Source: Cercis canadensis (Eukaryota; Streptophyta; Magnoliopsida; Fabales; Fabaceae). From it: DNA of 64,000 bases. Within the stretch, counting starts at the first letter, position 1. Each line of letters starts with the position of its first letter. The stretch covers positions 62,265 through 126,264 of the forward strand of contig QAOA01006013.1 of the NCBI GenBank assembly GCA_003255065.1, read 5' to 3'. Positions 19,201 to 31,833 of the stretch are shown one piece after another. Position numbers and translations under genes: made by a program. Under the pieces are notes generated by a model. It made no database searches, was not told where the DNA came from, and saw only the letters and a list, made by a program, of their open reading frames with translations.

Positions 19201-22200
19201 TTAAATAGAAAGAGAAGGAAACCAAAAAGAAAAACTAAAAAGTTAACCCTGATGGTTTTCCCTATATTGCATATGTGGGTACTACAGGGATATTAGAATA
19301 TTACAGTTACCCCTGATGGACAGATTTGGCCGCAGAAATACAAAATATATTACCCTTAAGAGATGAAATATCATAAATTCTATATGCACAATACAGGTGG
19401 ACAAGGGCAGCATCAAAACAATTTAAATTAAGATGCCAATAAAAATCTGAAGTCAAATTGGGATTCATTGCCCTAACCCAGAATAAACATACATAGAAAT
19501 ATCAAAATTACCAACTAAACACAAAAGAGGGGTCATTGCTGCAATAGAAACAGTACCTCGCAATGTAATCAATATCATAACCAAGTTCAGCCTCCTCCTG
19601 TAGAGGTTCAATCCATGAGCTCACTAATGTCCGGTATTTTTTACTCAAGGTCATTGCTCGTGGTGGGATTGGCTGGTTGTCTTTGGCCATTGCTTCTAAA
19701 GCTTCAAGCATTTCAACAATCCTTCCTGGATTTAAAAATGATTACCAGTTGAGGACAAAGCATCCGGAGACAGTTCAAAATAGAAAGAAAAATTAGACAA
19801 ATTTAATGAATCCTTCAAAAGTCATACTCATAAATTTCAACAAACTGTAATGAACCTAAACACTTTACGTTAGGAACTACATAAGCAATATAAATTTACA
19901 TGAACATAGATAGAAAATTGTAGAATTTAAATGCTGTTTTGAATCAATCCATATACTCAAGTTCCAGCTTCTGTAAGTGATCAACACTATAGCATGATGG
20001 CATAAAAATAAATAAATAAACACTACACATCCATTATCAGTGTAGATATCTACACCTATAGCCAAGCTTATGTCAAGGTCTAACTTTATTTTAAGGCTGA
20101 CCAAACATAAATCATAACTAAAATCAATCATCTTTTCCAATATCACAATAACCACACCCACACACACAAAAAAATGTTTTCCAATTGGCTGACATCAAGA
20201 TCCGTATCTGATTGATAATTTTTCTGGGATAACTGCAAATATGTTACTACTATATATGGACACCAAATGACAGCTGAGGTATCAGATATGATCTCTTTTA
20301 AAATATTAAATTAATAACCAAAATAACAGAAAATCAAGAGATTAGGCAATGAATTTTCTCAAGCATATAATTTAGTAACATGGAATCAATAGTTCCAAAT
20401 TGCAAAGGCAGGTTACTAATAGTTTCCAAAATTTTGAAACGCATGGCACACACATTTGGTGATTGAGTTTGACACAACATATGGAACCCACAATTTTTTT
20501 ACCATGATGATTAACTAGGTACAGAAAGCTCTTGGTCAGACAAGGGAAACACAACAGATAAAAAGCTAACTTTTAAGGAAATGAACATATCTTATGGCTT
20601 CAGCAGATCTTCAACATATAATGGCAGATTATCCATAAACTACTAAGCCTAAATTTCTCTTTAGGCTGAAATTTCATTGCAACTGTAGAATGTATGCCGC
20701 AAACTCCAAATATATGTACAGAAGATAGAACGAATTTTAGAAAACAATAATAATAAAGATAACATCTCTACAGAAGATAACCATGAAAATAATTAAATAC
20801 TATGACATACCTTCTCGACATAAAGCCCGAAGATACAAAGAAAGTGGATCTCCGAAATTCCCTTCATTATGCAGAACTTTTGTACCCCCTTCATAGTTTT
20901 TGAGGGCACAAAAATGCCTAATAGCTTCTCGTACAACACAGTACTTGGTAAAACACTCCACTAACAGCCTGAAGACAAGGTACGGGAATATATCAGGCCA
21001 AGAGGAACTGTCAAGGTGACAGATAACAAAATTTATTGTTGGTGTAGAATAATTCATGGTTAAAGTGCACCAGCTAAGTGAATGCCTACGTGGTTCCCAA
21101 AGGTCACATGTCACTACTCAATTTTCCCAACATCTTGTGGAAATTACAGAAAATAAAGGGAAAACTTCTAATTAAAGCATAGCATAGTAGCAAACAAGTC
21201 TATCCCCAAATAGTTACATGGCAATCATGTAGTTGGGAGAGTTGGAGATAATTAAGTTGTTTGCAGATGCTAAACTCCTTGCGGCAAGTAGTATCAACAA
21301 AATCTAAATCTTAAACTGACAATCCAAATGACTTTTAATATTGCAGATATACTCTCCTAATATTTTGTGTTTCATCATCGTAAAGATCCTGCTTAAATGC
21401 TTTTTTATTGCAGTCTGTTGTTCATGATCGGACTTGCTGCAAACTTCAGCATGTTAAAATCATGATATATGATAGACCAATAAAGTTAAATAATTTTGAC
21501 ATCAAATATGTTACGATGTTCAAGTTCAAAAAACAAAAATAAAGATGTGTGTCTTACGCATGGGTCTTCACATTTGGCTGTATGCGCTTGTGATCTTCAA
21601 CCATCATGCCAAGTAACTCAGCAACATCTTGTACTCTATTAAAAACCATAGGTAAGTGGTGTCAAACATCAAATATAACTGAATCCAGGGCAAGTTCAAT
21701 TCAGAAATCCAAGGGGAGACTTCACAAATATGCAAATCAGACTAAAAGAACTACGAGGAGTGGTTCAAAATGTGAAAAAATAAGCACACGTAAAAGGGAG
21801 AATAGAAAGCTCCATGGTCTTTTATGAGATAGATCAAAGAACTGGTAGTGGCTTTGGCTCAATATATTTCATATCGAAGAACTGTATTTTGTGAACCACG
21901 TTGGTTGAGGAACAATTTCAAACTATTAAGAACAAAAGATATCCTGCAATAATCTTGCTATATGATGGGGATGGTCAAACCACTCAAGCAAGGACTTGTT
22001 TGTAGATGAGCTTAAAGAGAAAATATGGTTTTCTAATTGTGTTCATGTGCATGCACACACAACTGACTAACCTGTCATAAGATTCAGCTCTAGTATATGC
22101 TTGAATAACCCAATTGTATGTCTCTGTATCAGGCTTCATGTAATCTGTTATCCAAAGACAATTCATTTTACATAGATTCAGTAACTGATAAAAGGGGCTT

Positions 22201-24149
22201 GACTGAATTTATGCAATTTGACAAACATGCACTTAGTTCACATCAATCATTAGAATTTCAGTTCAAATATATATATATATGACACAAAAAAGAAAGATTT
22301 GAAGATATGAATTTGACACAAGCAAGACACTAAGAAACCAAACTTATTATAAAATGATAAATGAAATTTTGAGACTAAGCTTATATAAGCACCAAAAGAA
22401 GAGTGGGGGAGGGAAGAGAGGAGAAGTAGATGCGAACCTTCTCCATATTCCATGTTCTCAAATGTTGCAAAAGCTATTTCAGGTATTCCGCAGGTAGCCT
22501 AATTAATTTAAAGGAAAAGAAAGACGATATAAGTCTGGAGCAACATTCTTAATGGAAAACAGCAAAGCCTAAATCAAACAAGCTCGAAATTTGAAAACTT
22601 AAAATCTCACAACAGTTTGTGAAAGTGAAGTAGCATTATGCAATCTTCTGTTCAGAAAAACCACATTGGTTGCCTTAGAACAAATTACAAAGAGAAACAT
22701 AAAACATGAAGCAAGGGATTGATTGGTGTCTTCAGTATCAAAGTTATGTATAAATATAATTTTTTTGGATAAAAGAAGAATATAAATATATGACCTAAGA
22801 ATTATGTCCAGAAGAGTCAATCCGTGGTTAACACCTAAGAACTGCATGTCTTTCTGCATGCGTAGGCTGTAATCGTCTAAGTATTCCTACTTCCACTTAA
22901 TTCTCATTTGCACAAAAAAAAAATTCAGTGCAATAACCACATTCAGGAAGGTCACCTGCACACTGAGCAGACAATTGAAATGAAATGTTGTTGCCATCCT
23001 CCCAGCTGCCTCCATCTCATAGGAAATTTCTAAGGCATTAGAATGATCCCCCACTTTGCAATCCTCCTCAATTAGAAGATCATAAACCTCATCAGTAGCT
23101 CTCAGCCCACCTTTGGCACCCTTCAAGAACACTTTGTTGGCATCTACCAAATGGTTGTTCCGAACAAGTTCCTCTACATGAAATGTTAAGGTATACCACG
23201 TCCAAAATCATAAAAGAAATAGGCTAATTAAATAAATTAAATAAGTAATTCACAGGTACCATACCAATAAGAACTATCCAAGCTTGGCGAATATCATAAT
23301 TTAGCTTTTCCATAGCTGCAAGTATTTCCAGACCTCTAATAGCATGCCCTTTTGACCCAAATAATCTAATCAATGCCAGAAATGTTTCATGAACAGGGCG
23401 AAGTCCTGCACTCAACTCTCTTCTCAGTGATTCCATCTGCATTTTGTAAAGATTAAACTTTTAGTTTAGATAAGATATGCTTTGTGTTCAAGCTTTAAAT
23501 TCATCATGGTGTTGAGAGCACCAGAATGAACCGTAACATCCAACAAGAACAACAAATTTTTTATTTTTATTTTTTTGTTGGGGGGCTTCTTTGGAGTTAA
23601 TTCCAAAAATAGCTTTAGATTCTTAATTGATAAAGACATGTTTTAGAAACGCTTTTTGCTCGAAAACAGCGTTCTTAGAGACGAACTGACGTTGTGTGTG
23701 CGTGTCTTGGTTATTTTTGTTCATGTTAAAAAGAAATTTTGTTCAGGAATTCGCAACAATTGCTACATTGCGGGATTCCCATACGAACAAAAGAGACATG
23801 TGGGCGCGTAGAAAGGAGAGAGTACCGCGGCTTCTTCATCACCGTTGAGGACGTGGGACACAATCAAGCCATGGAAGGACCTAGGACCTGGGCTGAGACC
23901 AGCCGCAATCATGTCGTAAATGACCTCAGAGACGCCAGCAGAGTCGCGGTTCCTAGCCCGGTCCATGAGCTCCTCCATGAAAGTGAAGCGGAGCCCATTC
24001 TCGACGGCAGAGTCATCATCCTTGGGCTGCCTCTTCCTTCTCGTTCGCTTCTCAGGAACTGAAACTGCCGCGCGAACAACCACGCTCCGGGGAGATAAGC
24101 GATTCAATCTGAAGGAGGCAGAGGTATAAGGCAAGAGGACAGTGGACAT
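16208..24149 (-). CDS. PTAC3: pTAC3, plastid transcriptionally active chromosome protein with SAP domain
   Basis: Thirteen exons (minus): 23826-24149, 23265-23436, 22956-23173, 22438-22498, 22072-22144, 21558-21635, 20811-20968, 19557-19725, 18599-19064, 18074-18478, 17535-17738, 16969-17102 and 16208-16382. They encode 878 residues in consistent phase; Arabidopsis pTAC3 is about 910. The first 30 or so residues (MSTVLLPYTSASFRLNRLSP, then VVVRAAV) are Ser/Arg-rich like a plastid transit peptide. Residues about 60-400 carry PPR-like helical repeats, residues about 517-550 a SAP DNA-binding motif (VSELKEELEAQGLPTDGTRN), and residues about 630-665 a highly acidic run. pTAC3 is a component of the plastid-encoded RNA polymerase complex. 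Intron 11 has a GC donor (AAG/GCAAGT). I chose the ATG at 24149 because the ORF upstream of it crosses an N and is low in complexity. Confidence 0.94.
17103..17534 (-). other. GC-AG intron of pTAC3 (intron 11)
   Basis: The exon end AAG is followed by GCAAGT, the strong consensus of GC-type donors, and the conserved continuation VIELGGTP starts after a normal CAG acceptor. No GT donor gives the right frame here. Confidence 0.85.
18014..18053. repeat. Poly(A) run with an N in pTAC3 intron 10
   Basis: A nearly 40-base A run is interrupted by one N at 18033. The true length is probably not known; the N likely marks a join inside the homopolymer. Confidence 0.85.
19114..19200. repeat. Direct repeat with embedded palindrome in pTAC3 intron 8
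   Basis: AATAGGTGCTA..TCATTGCTAGGACATGCCTG occurs twice about 59 bp apart. The first copy runs into a perfect inverted repeat with 10-bp arms (TAGGACATGC, CT, GCATGTCCTA at 19134-19155). Confidence 0.8.
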
Positions 24150-24857
24150 GAGCGGATAACAAATTAACAAGTGAGGTTTTTTATTTGAGAATTTGAGCAA
24201 ATGGGGTTTAAGGAGACTGACCCGTTGCCCACTGAGACAATGAGAGTGAAGAAGAGGCCGTTGGTGATAAGGCACACAACGAATTCCCTTTGCACCGTGG
24301 AACGTACGGTTTTTTTTTAAAAAAAAAATTAGAAAGGGGGNAAAAAAAAAATTAGAAAGGGGAAAAAAAGAGAAGGATTTATTGATGTGAATGTGCTCAT
24401 TCAAATATATTAATTATTATTGTTCATAACATTAAGTATTTTAATTATATTCAATTAATCAAAAAATTAAAAAATAGTTTAAGTAAAGAATCATAAATTT
24501 TTTCATATTCTTTATTTTTAGTTTTTATATTATTTTTATTGTATTTCATCAATTTCGTCAAAAATAGAAATATTAAATTTAATAAACTAATCCTGAGGAG
24601 TCAGGATTAGATTTGATGAATGCTTGGAACACTAAATAATTAAGCAGCTAGAGGAGAGCCAATGAGTGAAAGAAAGGAGGAGGAAAAAAAAAGGAAAGCA
24701 ATGGACTATTTATTAATTTGTCGATATATTTCACACATCCATAAATTTAAAGACGTTTCACACACCAGAAGCCCAAAGGTATTACATTCACACTTGATAC
24801 AGAAAACAATACAAATTAGAATATTAATAAAGAAAAAAGAGGGAGGCAATTTGATGA
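24150..24857. other. pTAC3 promoter and GDSL-1 3' flank
   Basis: This holds the pTAC3 leader and promoter on the left and the 3' flank of the first GDSL gene on the right. At 24341 a single N separates two copies of an A run followed by TTAGAAAGGGG, another contig-join signature. The rest is AT-rich with nothing recognisable. Confidence 0.55.
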
Positions 24858-26419
24858 TCACGTGGTAGAATCCAAAGCCATAATGGTGGTGAGGTTGATA
24901 GGGGTCATGTATTTTGTAGAACCCGACATAATTTGATCCACAATGAGTCCGTTTGCCTTCTCGGATGGATGGAATGCATCCCAAAATGCATACAAGTTTC
25001 GGTTGGGGCACAAGTTGGAGAGTGGTGTACATAGCCCGATCCCATTATAGGGTCCTTGTCCACAGCAAGCTATTTTTGAAGTAGTAAATCCTGTTCAACC
25101 ATAACATGCACGTTAAATTAATTAGTGCTTGTTTGTTTTAAGAGTAAGACTGAAATTGTGAGACACTACCATATGCTGTGGGGTTGTCAATGAAGTCCCT
25201 GTGCATCTGCTGCGTATTAACAGCGATGAAAACGTCTCTGCCAATTTTCTTGTTGAGGCCTTGCAGCATACGGACTAGTTGGGGGTTGAACAATGTAGCT
25301 GCTCGTTGTAGTTCAGCAGAACATTTGCCATTTGTGCCACGCATGGCCAATTCTGCTGGAACACAACCCATTGGTCCAGTGCCCGTCACAAGAACTCTGC
25401 GAGCTCCAAGATCATATAGTTTCTGCAACAATTAAGTTACACCAAAAACAGGACTCACATCAAAGTCATTATGCTATCTCTAAGCTAAAACTTTAGGTGC
25501 ATTCGTGTGGCTTTTAGTGGGACTCTGTTACTAGTTACCTGCAAAATTTTCCTGTACTCTACGATGAGAAACTTGACATAATCTGGGAGTGGATACTGGC
25601 GAGACCTTGCAGAATAAGGCACCAAGTAGTAGTTGTTCACAAAATCATTGCCACCAACAGTGATCAACACCAGCGCCTGATTCACAAGTTTTTTAGCCTG
25701 CGCTGCTCCAACTATAGCTGCCACTCTTCGCTGGTATTCTTGAAAGTACTCTAACTGTCTAAACATTCTGATTATGTTTAGCTGCAAGCAACAATTGCAT
25801 TCTTATTAGAAACATTGCCAACGCTACCATTCTGTTTTGGTGATTCCAAATTGAAGCTCAACGTACATTAATGGTAATGATTGAGAGTTGACTTACAAAC
25901 TGAATGCCAGTGTCATTAAGGATTCCAATTCCAGCTGAAGCAAAATTGGCACCAATTAGCAGCTTGTCTCCCCTTAACTGTGGACTCAAGTATGGCAACG
26001 CCGACTCAGCACCAAATCGTTGACCTGAAAATTAATTCAACTTATTAAAATATACATACATATAAGGAAAACATTGAAACAACAAGTGAAAATAATTAAT
26101 ATGATAGAACATATACAAGGAAATGAGCAAGAGTAAGTTTATGGAAAATAATTTAACTGATAAGATCAGGAATGTTGTAGCCATTAGAGAAACGGCCTGT
26201 TGGTCTGCGAGTTGGATAGTCAATTCCATAAGGAGGGGAGTCAGCGCGGGCAGTGGTAGCCAAGTAATTGTTGTTGCCACTATCAACAAGTGAATCCCCA
26301 AACACAAAGAAAGCCCTTGGCCCCCTAGTCCTGCCCTCAGCTACAGGGACAATGACCCCAACTAATACTATAACCAAATTAAAAATGCCCATGCAAACAA
26401 ACCTTGATGGGGTTCCCAT
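24858..26419 (-). CDS. GDSL esterase/lipase, tandem copy 1 (LTL1-like)
   Basis: Five exons (minus): 26158-26419, 25897-26024, 25539-25781, 25170-25422 and 24858-25090, encoding 372 residues. The first 30 or so residues (hydrophobic [15 protein letters not shown]) form a signal peptide, so the enzyme is secreted. The catalytic Ser is in [13 protein letters not shown] (block I). The oxyanion Gly is in [11 protein letters not shown] and the Asn in [11 protein letters not shown]. The Asp and His are in [12 protein letters not shown]. All four SGNH residues are present. The family hydrolyses lipid or cutin-type esters in the apoplast; LTL1-like members are linked to salt tolerance and cuticle. I chose the ATG at 26419 because a longer frame from 26485 would run through the TATA element. 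Confidence 0.92.
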
Positions 26420-26473
26420 TGAAAAGTGAAAACAACTTTCGGATGTGGATGGAGGATGAACTGGAATCATGCC

Positions 26474-26481
26474 TATATATA
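26474..26481 (-). promoter_or_regulatory. TATA box of GDSL copy 1
   Basis: TATATATA lies about 55 bp upstream of the chosen start, a fitting distance for a short leader. It is assigned by position and motif only. Confidence 0.5.
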
Positions 26482-29400
26482 GCATGTGCCCAGATTTTCA
26501 TAAACCAATACCCACGATTTTACAAAGCCGTCTGCTTTTAGGTAATCTTTAATTGAATTGAAGGATTAGCTAATTTTAATTAAGTTCTATCTATTATTGG
26601 TGGCATGTGACTAGTGTAAATGAGATGCGTTGGATACATTAAGACACAACCAGAAATTATTTCCACCGCCCAAACACCTCTGTAAACCTAGAAAAAAGTT
26701 GAAAAACAAAAAGTGAACAAGTACACTTCCTGCCATGGATGCTTTTAATTATTTTGGGTGCATTAAAAAAAAACAACTAAACCAGAAAACTTCTTAATTA
26801 AGAACTGCAGTGATATTTACAGGTGATGATTGAATCCAGGAGCCTAAACTGACTATTGCACCTAAGACTGCGGTGCGACGAGTCTAAGACCTCAATGCCA
26901 GAAGCAATTGCTCTGTCACTCATATTTCACTTTTCACTTCTTAAATACTGCAGTTACGGATTTCTTTTTTGGATTTAGAAGACGAGTCCCTTAATTCTTA
27001 GCCATTAACTTCTTAGCAATTTTTATTTGCCTTTGGTGGTGGGCCAAGCGTTTTTTTTTTTTTTTGTCAGACTNTTTCAGACTGCTCACGACCCTTCACC
27101 CCTGTGGCTGAATCCCGGGAGAACAACCCAAATCAGACAAATGAAAATACTCATCTAAGAGTTAGCCTTATCTTTCTTTGTCCGGCTTAATTATAATTTT
27201 AGTCTCTCTGTTTTAAGAATTTAAATTTTTTAATCCTCTCTTATTTAAAAATAAACAATTTAATTCATTTATATTTATAAAATATACAATTTTAATCCTT
27301 TTCTCATTTATCAAGTCTAATTTAAGGTATACAATTTTCTAATTCACAATCTTACCTTTTAGATTAAAGAGTTACGTCTTGCAAATCTTCTCACAAAATT
27401 TTAATTTGATTTAACGGTGGGACTTAGTCCAAAACATCAAAACTATAAATTTTTGTCTATCTGCAGATCTAGATTCATTCATCGTTATATTGAGCTAAAA
27501 TTTTGTGGGGAGTTTAATAAAATGTAGCTCTTCAATCTGAACGATGAGATTATAAATTAGATAATTTTACATCTTGAAATAAACCTAAGAAATTTTGGCT
27601 TAAAGATAAAATGATCAAAATTGTATATTTTATGAATATAAAAGTACTAAAGGGACTAAATTGTTTATTTTTAAATAAGAGGAACAAAAAGTTCAAGTTG
27701 TTAAAATAAGATAATCAAAATTATAATTAAGCTTTTTTACTCAAACAAAATTCTTTTATCAAATTAATTTGGATAAAAAAAATATAGAAATTTAATGAAA
27801 TAATTTCAGTCATCACATATTCTACCTTCGCTGCCTAGTATCAACTTTTTTATTTCATTTGTTAATCCTTATTTTTCACCTTTCTATTTTCATCTCTCAT
27901 ACTTAAGAATACCCTTAGTCCAGCAGAAAAGATAATTTGCTGCTAGGTGGGGTGTGCATTGGGCTTGAAAGTGAAGTGATTCGTAAATAGCAAAGGTCTT
28001 GTGGTTGGCAAGTAAACAGTAAAAACTCACGGGACACTTGTGCCGACAACAAAAATAGCACTTGAAACATTTAAAACGGTTTAACAGTGAAACATCAAAG
28101 TGAAATGATTCACAAATACTAAGAATAGATACTTTGAAAGAAAAGTACAGTGTTCCCTTTCTGTACACTGTACTAGTTCAAGTTCAAATATATTTTCTTC
28201 GCAACCCACGACTTGCTCCTTCTGTCCCCTCCGAGTCCTCCACCATTTAGTGCTTATGGGTGTCATATTAATTAGTGTTCCAGTAAGTGTTGCTGCCCCT
28301 CCGCGACTCTCTTCGACTGAGCGAAAGGCTCACCCTCACTCTATTATAATTTGGTCATATCATATGCAAGTTCATTTTTTTTTCTTTTGGTGCATACTGC
28401 ATGAATTTGAGAAGTATTATTAAATAGCATATAAGTTTTAAGGTAATATATTTGTAGTTTATTAATTTTTTAACATCGTTTTTTGTGTTACCCAGGTGTC
28501 CAGTTGGGTCCTGTAATACTTCTCCCACGTTGTGACTTGTGAATTGTGATAAATACTGGTATATGGTTGAATTGGTTCCTTCATTAATTTGAGCCAATAA
28601 ACTGTTTTTGGTTGGGAGTTGGGACATCTGTTTGCAATCGCAAGAGAGCAAGTCTTTTGATAGAAGCTCTACAGTTAGGCAAAATCCAAGTCCCGCAGGG
28701 GCAGATGATGTGGTGAGAAATTCTGCAGCTCACCTATGTACTATTCTGTTTGCCAGACTTTTAACAGGGTTCTTAAATGATTGCTTTGTATTTCAATATC
28801 CTTCATTTGCATGCGGTAGTTGATTCCTCTTACACATTCTGGCTCTTACAATCTTACTCACCAATTACCATCACAGCAAAATCAGGAATTGATTCACTGC
28901 TGCAACACTGATCTTACACAAGAGTTTACAGCTATCCTTCCAGTATACTCACAAATCAGGGTCCCATTTTATTACAAAGAAGCTACATATCTCAGTTGCA
29001 GACACTGACAGTTATTACTTATACATGGAACTTCCTCTGTTTTATATCATAACAAATGCAATCCCTGTTTCCTTTCTAATGAAATTCCCATCTTTTAGTT
29101 CCCAAAAGAAATAAAAATAAGCTGAAGACTTCGTGTTTGTACATTTATCCTATATTGATTAATGCAGAATGAAAAATATGGCGCTAGCTTTGCCTTAATT
29201 AAACAGGGCATGCAACTCAAAATACAAGTGTACCCTTATATATGAATTGTGATGAGTAAAGGAAGAGGAAAGAGTAGGTCGTAAATGTACTACTGCCTAC
29301 CACATGGAGAATTTCTCAATGGAAAATTCAATTCAATTTATTTCTATGCTTAGAGAGACAATCAGAGGAAGAGATGTGGTAACTATATATTATGATTATG

Positions 29401-29568
29401 ATGGTAACTCTGGATAGTACATTGGCTCCAGTCAATTTTCAACACATTCCATCAAAGATTAAGGCACACAAACCAGTAGACTTTGTAATATGCAAATTAA
29501 GAAAATAGTAAAATGACAGAGATGGATCTGTTGATCCAGTAATTGTAGTGGAAGAATGGCAGAGTAAT
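26482..29568. other. Intergenic region between GDSL copies 1 and 2
   Basis: This contains the GDSL-1 upstream region and the GDSL-2 3' flank. Apart from a long inverted repeat (27184-27738) and an N at 27074 flanked by a short repeat (TCAGACT), it shows no exon or RNA gene. ORFs at 27.9-28.9 kb on both strands have no recognisable domain. Confidence 0.55.
27184..27738. mobile_element. Long inverted-repeat element (MITE or Mutator-like, non-autonomous)
   Basis: The left arm begins GGCTTAATTATAATTTTAGTC and the right arm, read in reverse complement, begins AGCTTAATTATAATTTTGAT. The arms stay similar inward through TTATTTAAAAATAAACAATTTA and AAAATATACAATTTT, about 130 bp or more, with an AT-rich middle. 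There is no coding capacity. Ends of this kind are common in dicot non-autonomous elements. I see no clear target-site duplication, so superfamily is uncertain. Confidence 0.75.
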
Positions 29569-30301
29569 TCACTGTTTTCTGGAATCCAAAGCCAAAATGG
29601 TGCTGAGATTCATTGGGTACATGTACTCTGAGGGGCCTGACAAAATCTGTTGAACAATCAACCTGTTGGCCTTCTCCGATGGATGGAATGGATCCCAAAA
29701 TGCGTAGACGTCACGGTCAGGGCACAAGTTGGATGCCACAGTGCACAATCCCAAGCCGTTGTACGGTCCTTGACCACAGCAAGCTACCTTTGATGTGATG
29801 AATCCTGCATAACAATACACGCTTTACTACATTTTCCATATCTTTATGTCGCATTTTAATTGCTTAGATTTTATTTAGAAAAAAACATTGGTGTTCCTAT
29901 CCATTGTCACTGCGTGAGCCCTAGCTCAGCTAGCTAGAGTCATGTATAAATCAAAAGCTAATTTAATTTTCACGTGAAATGTTTAACGTTATATTTTATA
30001 GTAAACAAGGGTAGGCAACAACTTAGAGTCTTTATAATTGGTTAGCTTACTGGTTTCTAAGCCAATAAATGTTCAATTAAAATTATAGTGGGAAGTTTAA
30101 TTATTTCAATAAATGCAATGATAACACTTTTTAGTTATAAGTAGTCTCAGACAATACAATGGCCAATTTTAAATATCTTTCCATTAAATGTTATCCCCTA
30201 TTTTTCTCTTTTGTGCTTTTGCTAATGAAATATTATTTTCTGTGACTAATCTCTCAAATCAAATATTAGAAATTTTATATACGTAGATGCATATGTCTAT
30301 C

Positions 30302-30338
<37 letters not shown>

Positions 30339-31709
30339 AAAATAAGGAGAAAAAAAAAAAAAAAAGACACTGTCATTTTCCACTATCAACTCCCACAAAT
30401 TTGTGTCTTTTGAGTGGACACCCTGTGTGTGTGTGATTGACTCCTTTATTGCTGTTGTCAATAATGCAAAAAGACATAAAGGTGAAGAGAAAGGGAGTAT
30501 AGATAATAAAGATGCAGTATTTTAGTATTTTACCATATGCTTGAGGATTGCTGATGAAATCATTGCTCATCTGTCGAGTGTTGGCTCCGATGAAGACATC
30601 AGAACCGACTTCGCTATTGAGTTGTCTGAGCATTTGAACCAGTTGGGGGTTGAACAAGGATGCAGCTCGTTGCAGCTCAGGTGAGCATTCCCCATTCCTG
30701 CTTCGCATTGCCAATTCTGCTGGGACACAACCCAATGGACCCGTTCCTGTCACTAACACCCTTCGTGCTCCAATATCATATAGCCTCTGAAATTAAGTTT
30801 CAAATCTAATTAATAAACAAGACAAGGTTTCATTCGAAAAAACATAACCTAACTCAAGTCAAGAAGTAAAATTGAGTAATTAATTAAGCAAGTAACCAAC
30901 CTGTAAAATCTTCTTGTATTCAGAGATCAAATACTTGACATAATCTGGTAAAGCGAACTGGCGAGATCTTGCAGAGAAAGGCACCAAGTAGTAGTTGTTG
31001 ACAAAATCGTTGCCTCCAAGAGTGATGAGGACAAGGGCTCCATTTACTAATTCCCGAGTCTGCTCAGGTCCAACAAGAGCAGCCACCCTTCGCTGGTATT
31101 GTTGGAAGTACTCTAGTTGTCTGAAGATTCTGATGATGTTTACCTGCAAATACAAGTAATATGTTGTAAAACAATTTATTCATCTAAGTTACTTACTTAC
31201 TCCAAGTTTTAATTAGTACTAAATAACTTTCACACTTACAAACTGGATTCCAGTGTCATTGAGAATTCCAATGCCCGCAGAAGCAAAATTGGCCCCCACA
31301 AGCAATCTTTCTCCGTTGAGCTCAGGACTTAAATATGGCAATGTTGGTTCTGACCCAAGTGCTTCACCTGCAAGCAACCACATAAAATAATCAACTGTTT
31401 TAATAAAGGCAAGCATTGAGCAGGCAGGGAGAAGTGTTTTAATAAAAGAGGAGAACGGTGAACCCAACTGATAAAATCAGGAATGTTGAGGCCATTAGAA
31501 AAACGGCCAGTGGCTCTGCGAGTTGGATAGTCGATGCCATAAGGAGGAGAGTCTGCACGAGCTGTGGTTGCCAGGTAATTGTTGTTGCCATTATCAACTA
31601 GCGAATCCCCGAACACGAAGAAAGCTCGTGCTGCCTCTGCACCGGTACTTGCTAGTGTAATCACTAGGCCTACAACAATGTAAGATGTGAAAACCAGAGA
31701 GCTAGCCAT
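29569..31709 (-). CDS. GDSL esterase/lipase, tandem copy 2 (LTL1-like)
   Basis: Five exons (minus): 31469-31709, 31240-31367, 30901-31143, 30534-30786 and 29569-29804, encoding 366 residues. The signal peptide is [20 protein letters not shown], ending near GAEAA. The catalytic residues are intact: Ser in [13 protein letters not shown], Gly in NFASAGIG, Asn in [11 protein letters not shown], Asp/His in [12 protein letters not shown]. Internal exons have exactly the lengths of copy 1 (128, 243 and 253 nt); the last exon is 3 nt longer, adding a residue near the C-terminus. Copy 2 is a tandem paralogue of copies 1 and 3 on the same strand. Intron 4 holds a (TA)n microsatellite. Confidence 0.92.
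30305..30335. repeat. (TA)n microsatellite
   Basis: About 15 TA units lie in intron 4 of GDSL copy 2, followed shortly by an A run of about 17. Confidence 0.95.
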
Positions 31710-31824
31710 GGATTTGGATGAACGCAAAAATAAAAGCAAATTAAGGAGCTGGTGGCTAGCTGCAGAGCTGCTCTCAACTCTGCAAAAATCAGCTTGGTAT
31801 GTCAGTTCAAGTTATAGGAATAAG

Positions 31825-31833
31825 CCTTTTATA
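31825..31833 (-). promoter_or_regulatory. TATA box of GDSL copy 2
   Basis: TATAAAAGG lies about 120 bp upstream of the start. It is called from motif and position only. Confidence 0.5.

Noticed and set aside
23739-24129. Plus-strand ORFs overlapping the pTAC3 first exon
   Set aside because: They are antisense to a well-supported coding exon and have no domain of their own.
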